Assembly: GCA_007922305.1 (NCBI GenBank)
Contig: ML677333.1
Span: 19,675,555 to 19,739,554, forward strand
Origin: Dermatemys mawii
Taxonomy: Eukaryota > Chordata > Testudines > Dermatemydidae
Reading direction: 5' to 3'
DNA: 64,000 nt
Positions 10,831 through 22,075 of this stretch are shown in pieces (the first letter of the stretch is position 1; each line of letters opens with the position of its first letter). The notes under the pieces were generated by a model, which searched no databases, was not told the DNA's origin, and worked only from the letters and a program-made list of their open reading frames with translations. The position numbers and the translations under genes are program-made.

Positions 10831-11869
10831 TTAAGATAATAGATTGAGTTCAATAGTGATGCAAGTATTGTGCAACAGATTGGAAAAGGAGGAATTTCAC
10901 TCTTACAAAATATACAAAAAAAGAAACTTTTGTTAAAGTTTTAGTCATTGACATGCCAACATATACAACCTGCAAAATTGAAAAGACCTAAAATAGTTCT
11001 AGGTGAATTATCTATCTAAAATCTATGCTGTAAAAATGAGTTGAAATATAAACATGATGTTTACTGATAACCTGGCCGCCTACATACAAAAGAAATGGCA
11101 AGAAAGATTCTGAATAAAACAGAGAGAAAGATATTATGTCAAGTTGGAGGTGGTTGTGTATATCTCAGGAGAACTTTATAAGTAAATATTTTCTGAAACT
11201 ACTGAAAATATGTAATTTGTAGCACAGAGAAACAGCCATTTGGAAATAAGTGATGTAAAGTGAATTGTTTTGATATGCTGGTTTAATATTTCAATACTAC
11301 TCATGAAAAAGCATCCCTCATGAGCCATGAGGAAAATAGTATAGTACAGCATAAAACAATGTTTCTCTGAAAATATATTTTACAGACTTAGCAGCCTACT
11401 GAAGTCAGTGGCAAAACTGTGATTATATCACAACCCAGCTAAAAATGTTTGTGCTACTAATAAGCATGTATTTATAGCTTTTGGGAATAAATATACATAA
11501 GAATCCTATATGACTAGGATAATATTTAGCACTTACATGGATAGCACTTTGTGTGTTTGAAGCACTAGCTAATATATCATGGATTTAACAGTTAATGGAC
11601 AGTACATATGTTTGTCTGCAAAATCTAACAAACACAAAACAAATCCTCCTACTCATCATTAGTTATTTATTTATGAATTGTAATCACCTCACTTCAACAT
11701 CACTAACATGAAGGATTCTGACATTTCATCTTGTTTAAAATGATCAACCTGATTCCCATATTCTGGCACATTGTTGGAAAAGATTAAGAATAAGACACTG
11801 GCTAATGCCATGAATATGTTTGGAACAACAAAGTAAAAACATCTTGACTGGTTTGCAGAGTCTGAACAT
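10831..11869. other. About 1 kb with no recognised feature
   Basis: AT-rich unique-looking sequence. The only repeated element seen is a CTGAAGTCAGTGGCAAAACT copy of the dispersed palindromic motif at 11398-11417. Confidence 0.35.
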
Positions 11870-12160
11870 ATGCTGCTCACACCTATAGAAAAGAAAAAAC
11901 AAGCTTGCCTAAATTTACTTCAACAACCAACTAAGTCCAGAACTCTTAAGTCTAAAGAGGCTAAGGCTGCAATTCAGAAAGCCACCAAAGAATGTGCCCA
12001 GAAGTACTGGCAAGACCTGTGCAAAAAAATTCAGACCTTCTTTGAAAGAGGGGATCTTCATGAGGCTTATAATGGAACTAAAGAGGCACTTGGTCCACAT
12101 TGTAGAAAGACTGCAAACCTGAAAGTGAAAGATGGTACCACATTGACTGACGGCCAAAAA
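11870..12160 (+). pseudogene. RTE-like LINE, endonuclease-RT linker fragment
   Basis: An open stretch encodes KKKQACLNLLQQPT, KEAKAAIQKATKECAQKYW, then QDLCKKIQTFFERGDLHEAY and GTKEALGP, followed by a KVKDGTTLTDGQKK segment. The order YW-DLC-IQ-GD-YxGxKxALGP then GxxLTD is typical of the region between endonuclease and RT in vertebrate RTE-like LINEs, often annotated as craniofacial-development-protein-2-like. Homology stops at an A-run near 12160, where an unrelated LTR-like repeat begins. The endonuclease of a related element lies at 62712-63250. Confidence 0.6.
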
Positions 12161-12186
12161 AAAAACTGTATTCAGTTTTATTACTG

Positions 12187-12500
12187 TATTAGAGATAGAT
12201 TGGTATTTTTTATTTTATTCTACTTGGTAATTCACTTTGTTCTGTCTGTTACTACTTGGAACCACTTAAATCCTACTTTCTGTATTTAATACAATCACTT
12301 TTCACTTATTAATTGACCTGCAGTATGAATTTGTACCTGGGGGGGCAAACAAGAGCTATGCATATCTCTCTATCAGTGTTATAGAGGGCAAACAATCTAT
12401 GAGCTTGCCCTGTATACGATTTATACAGGGTAAAACAAATTTATCTGGAGTTTGGACCCCATTGTGAATTGAGCATCTGAACGTTAAAGACAGAAACACT
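12187..12500 (+). repeat. LTR-like interspersed repeat, copy A
   Basis: It matches the reverse complement of 27815-28100 over its whole length. Shared blocks include ATATCTCTCTATC, AACAATCTATGAG, CCCTGTATA-GATT-TATACAGGG and TTTGGACCCCA. The inner CCCTGTATA/TATACAGGG palindrome is kept in both copies. It has no coding content. An LTR is the best guess; I cannot place it in a named family. Confidence 0.6.
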
Positions 12501-12656
12501 ACCTAACCTGTTTTCATTTGAGCTGTTAAAGGATGTAGTTCAGACCTGGGTCTACTTTCCCAAATGTATCAAATGAAATACAGATGTTAACTGATAGTTC
12601 TTCTCCTAAAGTCATTGTTATATAATGGTGCCTTTGACGTAGTTCATGAATACACT

Positions 12657-12728
12657 GGGTGAAATTCTGACAGAATTGAAATCAATGGGAGTTTTGGCAT
12701 TGATGTCATTGGAGCCAGGATTTCCCCC
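12657..12728. repeat. Palindromic dispersed element (CCATTGAnnTCAATGG type)
   Basis: GGTGAAATTCTGACAGAATT, then GAAATCAATGGGAGTTTTGG and CATTGATGTCATTGGAGCCA followed by GGATTTC form an imperfect inverted repeat: GTGAAAT...TC-AATGG against CATTGA--TCATTGG...GGATTTC. It looks like a tiny ancient MITE. A similar, more diverged copy lies at 43065-43132. Confidence 0.5.
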
Positions 12729-12879
12729 ACTCTGTTTAATAAATATTGGGATACTTTTGGATGAAAGACATTTTATAAGATGATTATTGTTTATAAACTA
12801 ACATATATAGACTGCATCACACATGAATTCTTCTATTGCATGTCCATAAATAATGAGATACCACAGTGATGGAACTATT

Positions 12880-12916
12880 AAAAGAAAAGAAAGAAAGACA
12901 GACAGAAAGACAGAAA
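12880..12916. repeat. GAAA/GACA microsatellite
   Basis: Simple purine-rich repeat: AAAGAAAAGAAAGAAAGACA followed by GACAGAAAGACAG. Confidence 0.8.
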
Positions 12917-14038
12917 TCCCCACCTCACTCCCTCCCCCCAAGTTGTTTGGGTTGATCAAAATGTTCCGTTTTAGTATAACTGAAATGTCTTGCTCCAGCT
13001 TCATTTCTCAATTATTTATTTTAGAAGATCAAATTTTAAAAATATAACAAAGTCATTTTTAAATAGTACTTCAAAATTTTCCATTCCAAAACCATCAGAA
13101 TATAGTTGACAAATTCATATTTTGGAGGGAAAAATTCCAACCAGCTCTAATAAATGGTGAAATTCAGTGCCACAGAACTGTGTTGAGGCTAAAAGCTTAC
13201 CAAGATTCCAAATGGGACTGGAGACTTATGAGGGTAACAAGAATATCTAGAAAAATAGTTAATACTCACATACATTTTGGAAGAGATAGTGAACCTCATG
13301 CTTCGAGTATTAGGCCAATCTCTAATTATTAGAGATCAGGATCAGACCCAACCTAGGAGACAGGATATCACACATCTGGCCACTGTGAAATTTATTCCAT
13401 CTTCCTCTGAGTCATTTGCTACTGACCTCTGTCAGAGACAGGATTCAGGAGCAGATGAGGATCAGGTATGAGCTAGGATGGTTATTCCTATTCAAGAAAT
13501 CATCCTATATAATTTGAATTTAGATACAAAACTTGATATAATACCAGTTAAGTTATAACACCTTGGTATTTACTTCACAGATGCATATGGAAATGCTATA
13601 TTTTTTTTCTTAGATTTAGTATTCATGGAAGTTGAAGACTAATTACTTGAATAAGGGATGCACCATGCAAGCATCCAGAACACTTTATTCTTGACAAGCA
13701 TCAAAGGACTCTTATATTCCCATGACTTCCTCAAACAGAGACTACAAAATGTACAGAATTGGTACAATGTGTGCAATAGATACATCAGATTATTACATTA
13801 GGATAAGCTCATGGTACAAGACACATTTTCTCTTGTAAACTAAGCAAAATATAAATATATATCACAGTTAGTGTCTGATCCTACAATGTTCAAGTCAATG
13901 GGCCCTAAGCACACTAATTTACTGAGCCACTTGGCTTTCACATGAGAAGGTCAAATAATACCACATTTTGAAAAAAGGCAATCCAACCTATTTATTTCAA
14001 GAAGAACTCTGCTGCCTTGGCTCTCTCACAATGTGACC
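12917..14038. other. 1.1 kb with no confident feature
   Basis: Mostly unique-looking sequence. Positions 13365-13450 weakly resemble the 3' end of the LINE family at 47780-49503 (CATCTGGCCACTG, CTGTCAGAGACAGGATTC), but this is too degraded to call. Confidence 0.35.
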
Positions 14039-14050
14039 CTTGCTTCCAAA
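14039..14050. repeat. Left TSD of the Penelope-derived fold-back element
   Basis: CTTGCTTCCAAA, repeated perfectly at 15128-15139 on the other side of the element and its nested hAT insertion. Confidence 0.75.
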
Positions 14051-15127
14051 AATAAAATGAGGAATATTTGTAGCACCTTAGAGCAGAGATGGGCAAACTT
14101 TTTGGCCTGAGGGCCACATTGGGGTTGAAAACTTGTATGGAGGGCTGGGTCGGGGTAGGCTGTGCCTCCACAAATAGCCTGGCCCCATTCCATCTGACCC
14201 CCTCCCACTTTCCACCCCCTGATTGCCCCCCTTAGAATTCCATTCAACCATCCCTTCTCCCCTGATTGCCCCCTCCCGAGACCCCCCACCCTAACCACCA
14301 CCCCCAGGATCCCACCCCCTATCTAAGCCCCTCTGCTCCTTTTCCCCTGACTGCCCCTCCAGAGACCCCACACACACTAACTGCCCCACCAGGACCCTAC
14401 CCCCTTCTCAACTCCCTCTGCTCCCTGTCTCCTGACTGCCTAGATCCCTATCTACACTGCTACCTCCTGACAAACCCTCCACCCCAGGACTCCCATGCCC
14501 TATCCAACCCCACTCCCCAATCCCTTTCCTCGACTCCTCCCTGCCCAGAACCTCCATCCCATCCAACAGCGCCCTCTCCCCTGACTGCCCCCGGGACTCC
14601 CTGTCCCTTAACCAACCCCTCACCCTTCGCCTCGCCCCCTTACCACACTGGTTGCCCCAGCTTTGCACATGCTGCACCGCTCTCCCGGAGGAGCGGGCAG
14701 CCCTGGGCAGCGCGCTGAGCTCTGGGAGAGCAGGGAGGGGCACACTGAGCTCCAAGAGAATGGGGGGAGGGCTAGGAGCAGCCTCCTTTGCTGGAGTTCA
14801 ACCGCACTGAGCTCCAGAAGAGCGGGGAAGGTGGAGGCGAGCCAGGAGCAGCTTCCCCCACCAGAGCTCAGGTAGGCTGGTGAGGACGGTCTTGCGGGCC
14901 AGATCTGGCCCACGGGCTGTAGTTTGCCCACCCCCTGCCTTAGAGACTAACCAGTTTATTTCAGCATAAGCTTTTGTGGGCTATAGCCCACTTCATTGAA
15001 TGCATTTGATGAAGTGGGTTATAGCCTATGAAAGCTTATGCTGAAATAAACCTGTTAGTCTGTAAGGTGCTACAAGTATTCCTCGTTTTATTTATGGATA
15101 CAGACTAACACAATTGCTATTCTTAAA
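14051..15127 (+). mobile_element. Penelope-derived fold-back element, interrupted by a hAT
   Basis: Without the hAT at 14084-14937 this is a short inverted dimer. A left unit (GAGGAATATTTGTAGCACCT, then AGCATAAGCTTTTGTGGGCT and ATAGCCCACTTCATTG) meets, near 15000, its own reverse complement (TTGATGAAGTGGGTTATAGC, CTATGAAAGCTTATGCTG, GGTGCTACAAGTATTCCTCG). The right unit has a tail the left one lacks (ATACAGACTAACACAATTGC). It is flanked by the 12-bp TSD CTTGCTTCCAAA. The same architecture occurs at 33355-33551. Link to Penelope: the same repeat unit forms the 3' end of a GIY-YIG-encoding remnant at 52736-53600. Confidence 0.75.
14084..14937 (-). mobile_element. Non-autonomous hAT element, copy 2 (nested)
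   Basis: It begins CAGAGATGGGCAAACTTTTT and ends GTAGTTTGCCCACCCCCTG, with perfect 8-bp TSDs CCTTAGAG at 14076-14083 and 14938-14945. It is inverted relative to the copy at 9677-10355: here GGCCTGAGGGCCACATTGGG is at the left and the interior is C-rich instead of G-rich. The insertion interrupts the Penelope-derived unit: joining the flanks at one CCTTAGAG restores the GCACCTTAGAGACTAACC sequence seen intact at 33380-33397. It encodes no transposase; the proline-rich open frames inside are composition artefacts. Confidence 0.9.
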
Positions 15128-15139
15128 CTTGCTTCCAAA

Positions 15140-15915
15140 TAATATTTTAAATGTCGTAAGATGATGATGAAGCTGTTCATGTTACTCTGAGTACTCATGT
15201 ACTCATGTAATGTAACTCATTATTTTCTGCATTGATATGGAGTTTATGGGTTAGATTTTTGACTTAATTTTAATGCACACTGTCGCGTGCAAACCTGCAG
15301 ATAATGTTATGGGATTGTCACAATAATTATACTGCAGAGACCAAGAGGAGTGGTGAAAATGAAGATACAGATGTGGCTTTATTATTTTTATTAGAGAATA
15401 AATAATTTATAAAATGCCTAAATTGCTTTTTTCAAAATATTTATGATTTGACCATTTAAACTGAAATATTGGGATATGTCAGGGATATCTGAAGATTACC
15501 ATACATTATGTTTCTTAATAATATTGTCCTGATATGCCACAATGTGGCTCTCATGGCCCAGGCAGTCTCATCACATTGAGAGCTTGTGTCCCAACGATGA
15601 TGACGTATGGAAACAAAGATGAGATAAACTTCAGGGAATTACATATCCCTGATATCTTACAACATTCACTATACACAGATGATCTTTATGACTCATTTAG
15701 CTGTACAGTAAGTAACAGAATTTGCTAATGGTGGGTCAGCAAACAACAAGCAGTATTGGCATATTTTGTTCTAGGTACTGGATAATCATTTTCTTGTTCT
15801 TGTTCCCCAGAACACAACTTCTTTTATTAGAGTGATACCCCACTTTTTCTTCATATATGGTATAATGAGAAGATTCCAGAAGACTTGAGAAATGCTAATA
15901 TTGTTGTAATCTTTA
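15140..15915. other. No recognised feature
   Basis: AT-rich sequence. A 64-codon open stretch at 15534-15728 has no recognisable domain. Confidence 0.35.
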
Positions 15916-15918
15916 TGG

Positions 15919-16140
15919 CTTTGTCTACATTACCAGATAGATCGACGGGTAGAGATTGATCTATTGGGGATTGATTTATCGCGTCAATTTATCGCGATAA
16001 ATTGATCCCCAGGGGCACTCTCGTCGACTCCAGAACTCCAGCTCACCAAAAGGCGCAAGGCAGAGTCAACAGGGGAGCCTGCTGTCAACCGCTGCCACCG
16101 TGAGGACGGCAGGTAAGTCGACCTAAGATGTGTCAACTTC
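15919..16140 (+). mobile_element. MITE-like DNA transposon, copy 1 (3'-truncated)
   Basis: It shares the order GTCTACATTACCAGATAGAT, CGACGGGTAG, GGGGATTGATTTATCGCG, TAAATTGATCCCCAGG, then GGTAAGTCGACCTAAGAT with the copy at 41320-41617. Its interior carries an 18-bp inverted repeat (GGGGATTGATTTATCGCG against CGCGATAAATTGATCCCC) with two mismatches. The terminal block GTGTAGACCTGGCC seen in the other copy is missing. It has no coding capacity. Confidence 0.65.
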
Positions 16141-16789
16141 AGCTTTGCTATTCACAGGATTTTATAACACTGTTAATAAAGGAAAGAATTTTAAAGAGAA
16201 TCACTTATTTCTAAAAATACTCAAAAGGGTTTAACGCATAAACAAAAACATGGCCAGTGAAGACGTTACTGGCACCATGTTTTCAATGTCTTATGAGCAT
16301 TCTTCAGCTCAAAACAGCAGTTTGATTGACAGTAAAAGAAGGATTAAAAGAAAATATCTGAGACCTTATGGGATAACCATATAATTTAACAGAAATCAGA
16401 GAGCCAGGAACATATAACAAAGGGTAAAGGATCAAACCTAAGAAACCCAAAGATGAGAAATAAAGGGGGAAAATCTTTTTAAAAAGGTATTCTAGCACCA
16501 GACACATCAAAATACCACTTCTTTGCACCTTATCAGGAAATGCTTGATTGAGTTTTACACAATGGGCACTAGGAATTTGTTTCCTGGAGAATAATGCTTT
16601 GAGCAGTATGTATTAGAAAAAGCCTTTCAACCTTACATGTCACACCATTAACTTTGTAATTGACATCTGTCTTCATTGTGAATATGTGGAGGGGAAAAAA
16701 TTCCTTGCAAATCTTTTCTAATTTCATGTGCTATCATAACCTATTTTCCATTTCCTCTGATTTGGGGTTTGTTCGTAGCTTTTTGTTTG
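16141..16789. other. No recognised feature
   Basis: AT-rich sequence without repeats or frames that I can assign. Confidence 0.35.
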
Positions 16790-17550
16790 TTAGGATTGCC
16801 TCCCCACTCTGAACTTTAGGGTACAGATGTGGGGACCCGCATGAAAAAAGAAATAACGCCTCCAAGCTTATTTTACCAGCTTGGGTTAAAATGTTTTTCC
16901 CCAGAACACAACTTCTTCTGTATCTGGACCTGGTACACTGCCACCACCAAACTCAATTTAGGGTAGTTTGGGACCCTTCTTTCCCTTTCCACTAACCCCC
17001 CAAACTTCTTTCTTCCCTGGAAAGCTTGAGAGAATAAAAAACCAAACCTCGCCTGATCCTGAGAGACGTGCCCGATCCAAAACCAGGATTTTACACAATG
17101 GAAAACTAGCAGTCAGCTTCTTAAAAGAAAGATTTTAATAAAAGAAAAAAAGAAAGGAATAAATTCCTTATAACCATCAATAGAACAGCATCTACCATAA
17201 TTAACAAAAGGATTCAGAAACCAAACCTCTCCCCCGAGGCAACTTTCTCCCACTGTTGATATCTCTGCTGAAGCTTACAATATCAAGAAACACCCAGCCA
17301 ACCCTCACCACTGAGAACCCTCCAAGTGATAAAAAGAAGGTAAACTTACTGACTACAGTACTTGATAGAATCTATAGTTACAGTGAAAGACATAGCTGTG
17401 TTCATCCCATAACCGAGGTAAACAAAGAAAAACCCCCCAAAAACCTAAAGCTTAAAATCCTTTGTCTCCTGAGAAATTTCTCATTGGTCAGTTGTCCACC
17501 TCTCAGGTTACCTTTAGCTTAACCCCTTACAGGTAAACACTAATTCTAGG
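16790..17550. repeat. LTR-like interspersed repeat
   Basis: It begins TGTTAGGATTGCCTCCCCAC, includes an AAGATTTTAATAAAAG stretch carrying an AATAAA-type signal, and has a CACCTCTCAGGTTACCTTTA block near its end. Length of about 750 bp, the TG start and the lack of coding content suggest a solo LTR of an endogenous retrovirus-type element. I could not define a TSD or a matching CA end. No second copy is in the window, so the call rests on general appearance. Confidence 0.4.
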
Positions 17551-18063
17551 CTACTTCAGACTTATAACATTGTTAAACCAACCAATCAAAATATGTGTTA
17601 CTAAATAACTGTAATGAAAATACAAAATGAAAATACTTATTTCTATTTCATGTCTTAGTGGTTCATGCTAAAACTTCCATCTCCAAATAGAGATTTTCAG
17701 GCAGGTTTCATGTGTACTTGTTTGATATCACTCTTATAAATATAGCACTGATTGTTCTGACCTTGTTAGAATAGTTAATCTTTCATGATACTGAGGATGA
17801 TGTGAAGCAGCGAGACCTAGAGTCTGATCCAAAGCTCATGTATGTTAACAAAAATAATCATGTTTATTTAACAGACTTTGGAGCAAGCACACCCAGTGTC
17901 CAAACTCACCTCTTTGACTTCATCAGTAACTAAAAAGAAATCAATAACTTTTGATAAACATCAGCCTGAGATTATGCTTATGTCCTCAAACACTTTCTTT
18001 CACCTCCCTAAGACCTTCTGTGTCCAAAAGGCTCCCACTCCTTTTAGAACTTGAGTGCAATTA
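17551..18063. other. No recognised feature
   Basis: AT-rich sequence between an LTR-like repeat and a CR1 copy. Confidence 0.35.
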
Positions 18064-20150
18064 ACTGACTTCCCCTGCCAGCAGTCACAGAATCACAGAA
18101 TCATAGAATCACAGGACTGGAAGGGACCTCAGAAGGTCATGTAATCCAGTCCCCTGCACTTATGGCAGGACTAAGTATTATCTAGAAAATTTCTGACAGC
18201 CTGCTCTTAAAAATCTCTAATGATGGAGATTCCACAGCCTCCCTAGGCAATTTATTCTAATGCTTACCCATCTGGACAGTTGGAGAGCTTTTCCCAATGT
18301 CCAACCTAAACCTTCCTTGCTTCAATTTAAGCCTATTGCTTCTTGTCCTATCCTCAGAGGTTAAGGAGAACAATTCTTCTCCCCACTCCCTGAACAACCT
18401 TTTATGCACTTGAAAGCTGTTATCATGTCCCTAATCAGTCTTTTCTTTTCCTGACTAAACAAAGCCATTTTTCAAAATCTTTCTTCATAGGTCATGTTTT
18501 CTAGATCTTTAATCAGTTTTGTTCTCTTCTCTGGACTTTCTCCAGTTTGTCCACATCTTTCCAGAAAGGTGGTGTCCAGAACTGGACACAAGGTTCCAGT
18601 TGAGGCCTAATCATTGCGGAATAAGGTGACAGAAATACTTCTTGTGTCTTGCTTATAACACTCCTACTAATACGTCCCAGAATGATGTTCACTTTTATTT
18701 TTTTTTGCAATGGTATTACGCTGTTGACTCACATTTACCTTGTGGTCCACTATGACCCCCAGATCCCTTTCTGCAATACTCTTTCCTAGGCAGCCATTCC
18801 CAATTTTGGATATGTGCAACTGTTTGTTCCTCCCTAAATGGAGTACTTTGCATTTGTTCTTATTGAATTTCATCCTATTTATGTCAGACCATTTCTCCAG
18901 TTTGTCCAGATCATTTTGAATTTTAATCTTATCCTCCAAATCATGTTCTCTCTATTCCATTGTCTAAATCACTGATGAAGATATTGAACAGAACCAGACT
19001 CAGAACTGATCTCTGTGGATCCCACTCATTATGCCCTTCCAGCTTGACTGTGAATCACTGATAAATACTCTCTGGGAGTGGTTTTCCAACCCAGTTTTGC
19101 ACCCACCTTATAGTAGCTCCATCTAGGTTGCATTTTCCTAGTTTGTTTATGAGAAGGTCATGTGAGACAGTATCAAATTCTTTACTACAGTCAAGACATA
19201 CCACATCTACTGCTTCCCCCCATCCACAAGGCTTTGTACCCTGTCAGAGAAAACTATCAGGTTGCTTTGACACAATTTGTTGTTGGCAAATGCGCATGCA
19301 CTGTTACTTATCACTTTATTATCTTCTAGATATTTGCAAACTGATTGCTTAATTATTTGCTCCATTATCTTTTCGGGTACAGATGTTAAGCTGACTGGTC
19401 TGTAATACCAGTCAGCTTAACATCAGGTTGTCCTTGTTTCTCTTTTTATAGATTGGCACCATATTTGCCCTTTCCAGTCTTCTGAAATTTCTCCCTTTTC
19501 CATGACTTCTCAAAGATAATGGCTAATATCTCCTCAGTCAGCTTCTTGAGTATTCCATGATGTATTTTATCAGGCCCTGATGACCTGAAGACATCTAATT
19601 TGTCTACATAATTTTTAACTTGTTCTTTTCCTATTTTAGCCTCTGATACTACCTCATTTTCACTGGTAATCATTATGTTAGAGGTCCAATCACCACCAAC
19701 ATTTTTGGTGAAAACTGAAACAAAGAAGTCACTAAGCACCTCTGCCATTTCCACATTTTCTGCTATTATTTCCCTACCTCATTGAGTAACAGGCCTGCCC
19801 TTTCCTGCGTCTTCCTCTTGTTTCTAATGTATTTGTAGAATTTTTTTTGTTACCATTTATGTCTCTAGCTAGTTAGTTCTCGTTTTGTGCTGTGGCCTTT
19901 CTGATTTTGTCTCTACATACTTATGTTATTTGTTTATATTCATCCTTTGTAATTTGACCTAGTTTCCACTTTTTCTAGGACTCTTTTTTATTTTTAGATC
20001 ATTGATGGTGGGCTCTTGCCATACTTCCTATCTTTCCTACGCAGTGGGATAGTTTGCTCTTGTGCCCTTAATAATGTCTCTTTGAATAATGTCTCATGAT
20101 CCTACTTGTACTCTTGCAGTGCATGTCTAGTATTACTTTTTCAAGCCATT
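18064..20150 (-). pseudogene. CR1 LINE, 5'-truncated copy with RT and 3' end
   Basis: Minus-strand order: MAEVLSDFFVSVFTKNVGG (about 19750), VKNYVDKLDVFRSSGPDKIH and GILKKLTEEILAII (19620-19520), a broken RT palm (19380-18970), DLDKLEKWSDINRMKFNKNK and KVLHLGRNKQLH, AERDLGVIVDHKVNVSQQ (18900-18710), then VFLSPYSAMIRPQLEPCVQF and WKDVDKLEKVQRR (18640-18520). It ends with the CR1 3' UTR and terminal short tandem repeat (AGAATCACAGAATCATAG type, 18080-18105). Frameshifts and stops are frequent. The 3' end is intact and the 5' end is lost, the usual result of incomplete target-primed reverse transcription. Confidence 0.9.
19382..19424. repeat. Perfect 18-bp hairpin inside CR1
   Basis: GATGTTAAGCTGACTGGT (19382-19399) and its exact reverse complement ACCAGTCAGCTTAACATC (19407-19424) are separated by 7 bases. 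The right arm appears to be an inverted copy of the left inside the CR1 palm region. Confidence 0.95.
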
Positions 20151-21390
20151 TAGTCCTGTATAAGCTCTTAGTGTTGGCCATCTTTCTACAGAACTATAGA
20201 AATAATGATAATGACAGGTGATGTGTAATGAATCTGATTAATTTAGCAGCATTTCAAAATAAAATTACACTTTTTTGTGTAATAAAATTGCACAATTTCT
20301 ACTTTTTTTTCCCATATCAACACCAGCTGCATTTAGAGGTGTCGCTATCCATCCTTCCCCTTTTCTCCTTTTGTTCTGTTTTAAAAAAGGAAAAGAAACA
20401 AGATTTTCTGGCAAGACTCTGTTATGTCACAAGAAAATTCCCAGTGAAGATAAATTATACAAGCTATATTACAAGTGCTAAAATGAATGTAACTAAAACT
20501 TCCCCCAGTGAATATTTTCCAGACCGATCATTATATTAGATGCAATTTTAAAAAAAATCCCTTCCTACTTGACATGCAGTACTTATAGAGATAAATTATT
20601 GTTTATCAAATCCCATAAGTAACCCAGGTGAACAGGCAAAAAAACCCAACCCACCTCCTTTTCAGAATCATATTATTAATTATTCATAATTATTTGGATA
20701 AGTACCAAATATCCATGGTAACTTTTGCAAGTTATTAGAGCTTACTGAATTTTAGCATGATTAATTATGCATTTGAAAATACATACTGAGGTTTGATTGT
20801 TATTTTCTATTCATTATTTTTTCCATTAAAACAATCAGCTAATTCCATGGCATGATCCAAAGCCTATTTATGTCTATGGGAAGTCCATTGACTTCTGTGG
20901 ATTTTGGATCAACCCCCCAGGACTATAACCATGATGTGACTTACATGACCCACCATCAACACAAATGACAAATAGTAAGTAGTCGAAGAGAACAAATTGG
21001 GAACAGGGTTTGTCATCATGTGATTCCATTAACCAAAATGTGGGCTAAATTCAAAGAGTATTATTTATACTGAATAGTCTGACCATTCTGGCCCTTCTGT
21101 AAGTATACTTAGAACCAAAAAAATAAGCCAAAAGGTAAAGCCATCTAGACATTGTAGGAAGACTTCACTAGAGAAGTGGGGTTAAAGGAGGAATCTGAAA
21201 GTGAAATTAGTAGACTGGAGAAGAAACTGTCCCAGGCATAGATGGCGTGGAAGAAGATTCAAAGCTAAAAGTGGGAGGAGACCAACGGAGCATTTGTATG
21301 AGAAGACACCCGAATGGGTGTGGGATGAAATGATAGCAGAATGCAGCAATTCCAACAATCTAACTGAAGCTCCTTGAAACTAACACCCTG
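20151..21390. other. 1.2 kb with no confident feature
   Basis: AT-rich sequence. One copy of the dispersed motif (TCCATTGACTTCTGTGGATT) is at 20883-20902. Confidence 0.35.
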
Positions 21391-21394
21391 CCCA

Positions 21395-21475
21395 AAACTC
21401 ACTGGAAGACATTCTGCAAGTCACTTAGCCTCTCTGTGCTGCAGTGCTCTCCCTGTAAAATATAGATAAAGACTT
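21395..21475 (+). repeat. MIR-like CORE-SINE fragment
   Basis: CACTGGAAGACATTCTGCAA then GTCACTTAGCCTCTCTGTGC and CCTGTAAAATATAGATAAA follow the MIR order (CTTGGGCAAGTCACTTAACC, CTCTGTGC-TCAGT, CTGTAAAATGG-GATAA). Confidence 0.55.
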
Positions 21476-21599
21476 CCTTTGTCTTGTTTACTTGGACTGT
21501 TGGGTAGGGTGTGTCTATTCCTGTGTATATTTACTGCAGCTAGAGAAATGGAGCCCTGATCTCCACTGGGACCTCTAGGTGTTACTGTTAAGTAAATAA

Positions 21600-22075
21600 T
21601 TATCACCAGAAAATTGCTACTGAAGGTACATCTACCCTGCACACCACTGGCAGAGGCCTATACAGTGTGAGTTGCTACATGTCTCAGTGAAAAACTATCT
21701 GTGTCCACACAGAGGTGTGTAGCTACCATGCCAGTGAAAGGCTTTTGCAGGGAGGGTAAGGTGGACAGGAGCCAGCTGGGAAGAGTGGCAGGGGAAGGCT
21801 CAAGTAGTTCCCTCTGGTAAGGAAAGTCTCCAGGATCAAGGAGACAGAAAGATTCTACACCGCTAAAAGTATCAGTATATACAGGGAGGTACTGCTTGGG
21901 TATGTAGAGACTTGTGATGGGTACATACCTTACAGTTCTCGTGTGTCTGTACTCTACTCACCTTTGCAGTGCCTCACCATCTATCCTGCTATTTATACCC
22001 ATGCCAGGAGGCATACAGTTTATGTACTCTCCGCGTTGCCATAAGGAATGTGCACTGTAGACATATTCTCACTGT
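21600..22075. mobile_element. Possible MITE-like DNA element
   Basis: AAGGTACATCTACCCTGCAC at the left and GTGCACTGTAGACATATTCT at the right are roughly reverse-complementary ends (GTACATCTACCCTGCAC against GTGCACTGTAGACATAT). The interior has no frame. The ends resemble those at 9305-9600, but the internal sequence differs. Confidence 0.35.

Noticed and set aside
14266..14931. Overlapping proline/serine-rich and glycine-rich open frames on both strands
   Set aside because: They lie within a non-autonomous hAT element; the long frames result from C-rich composition without stops.
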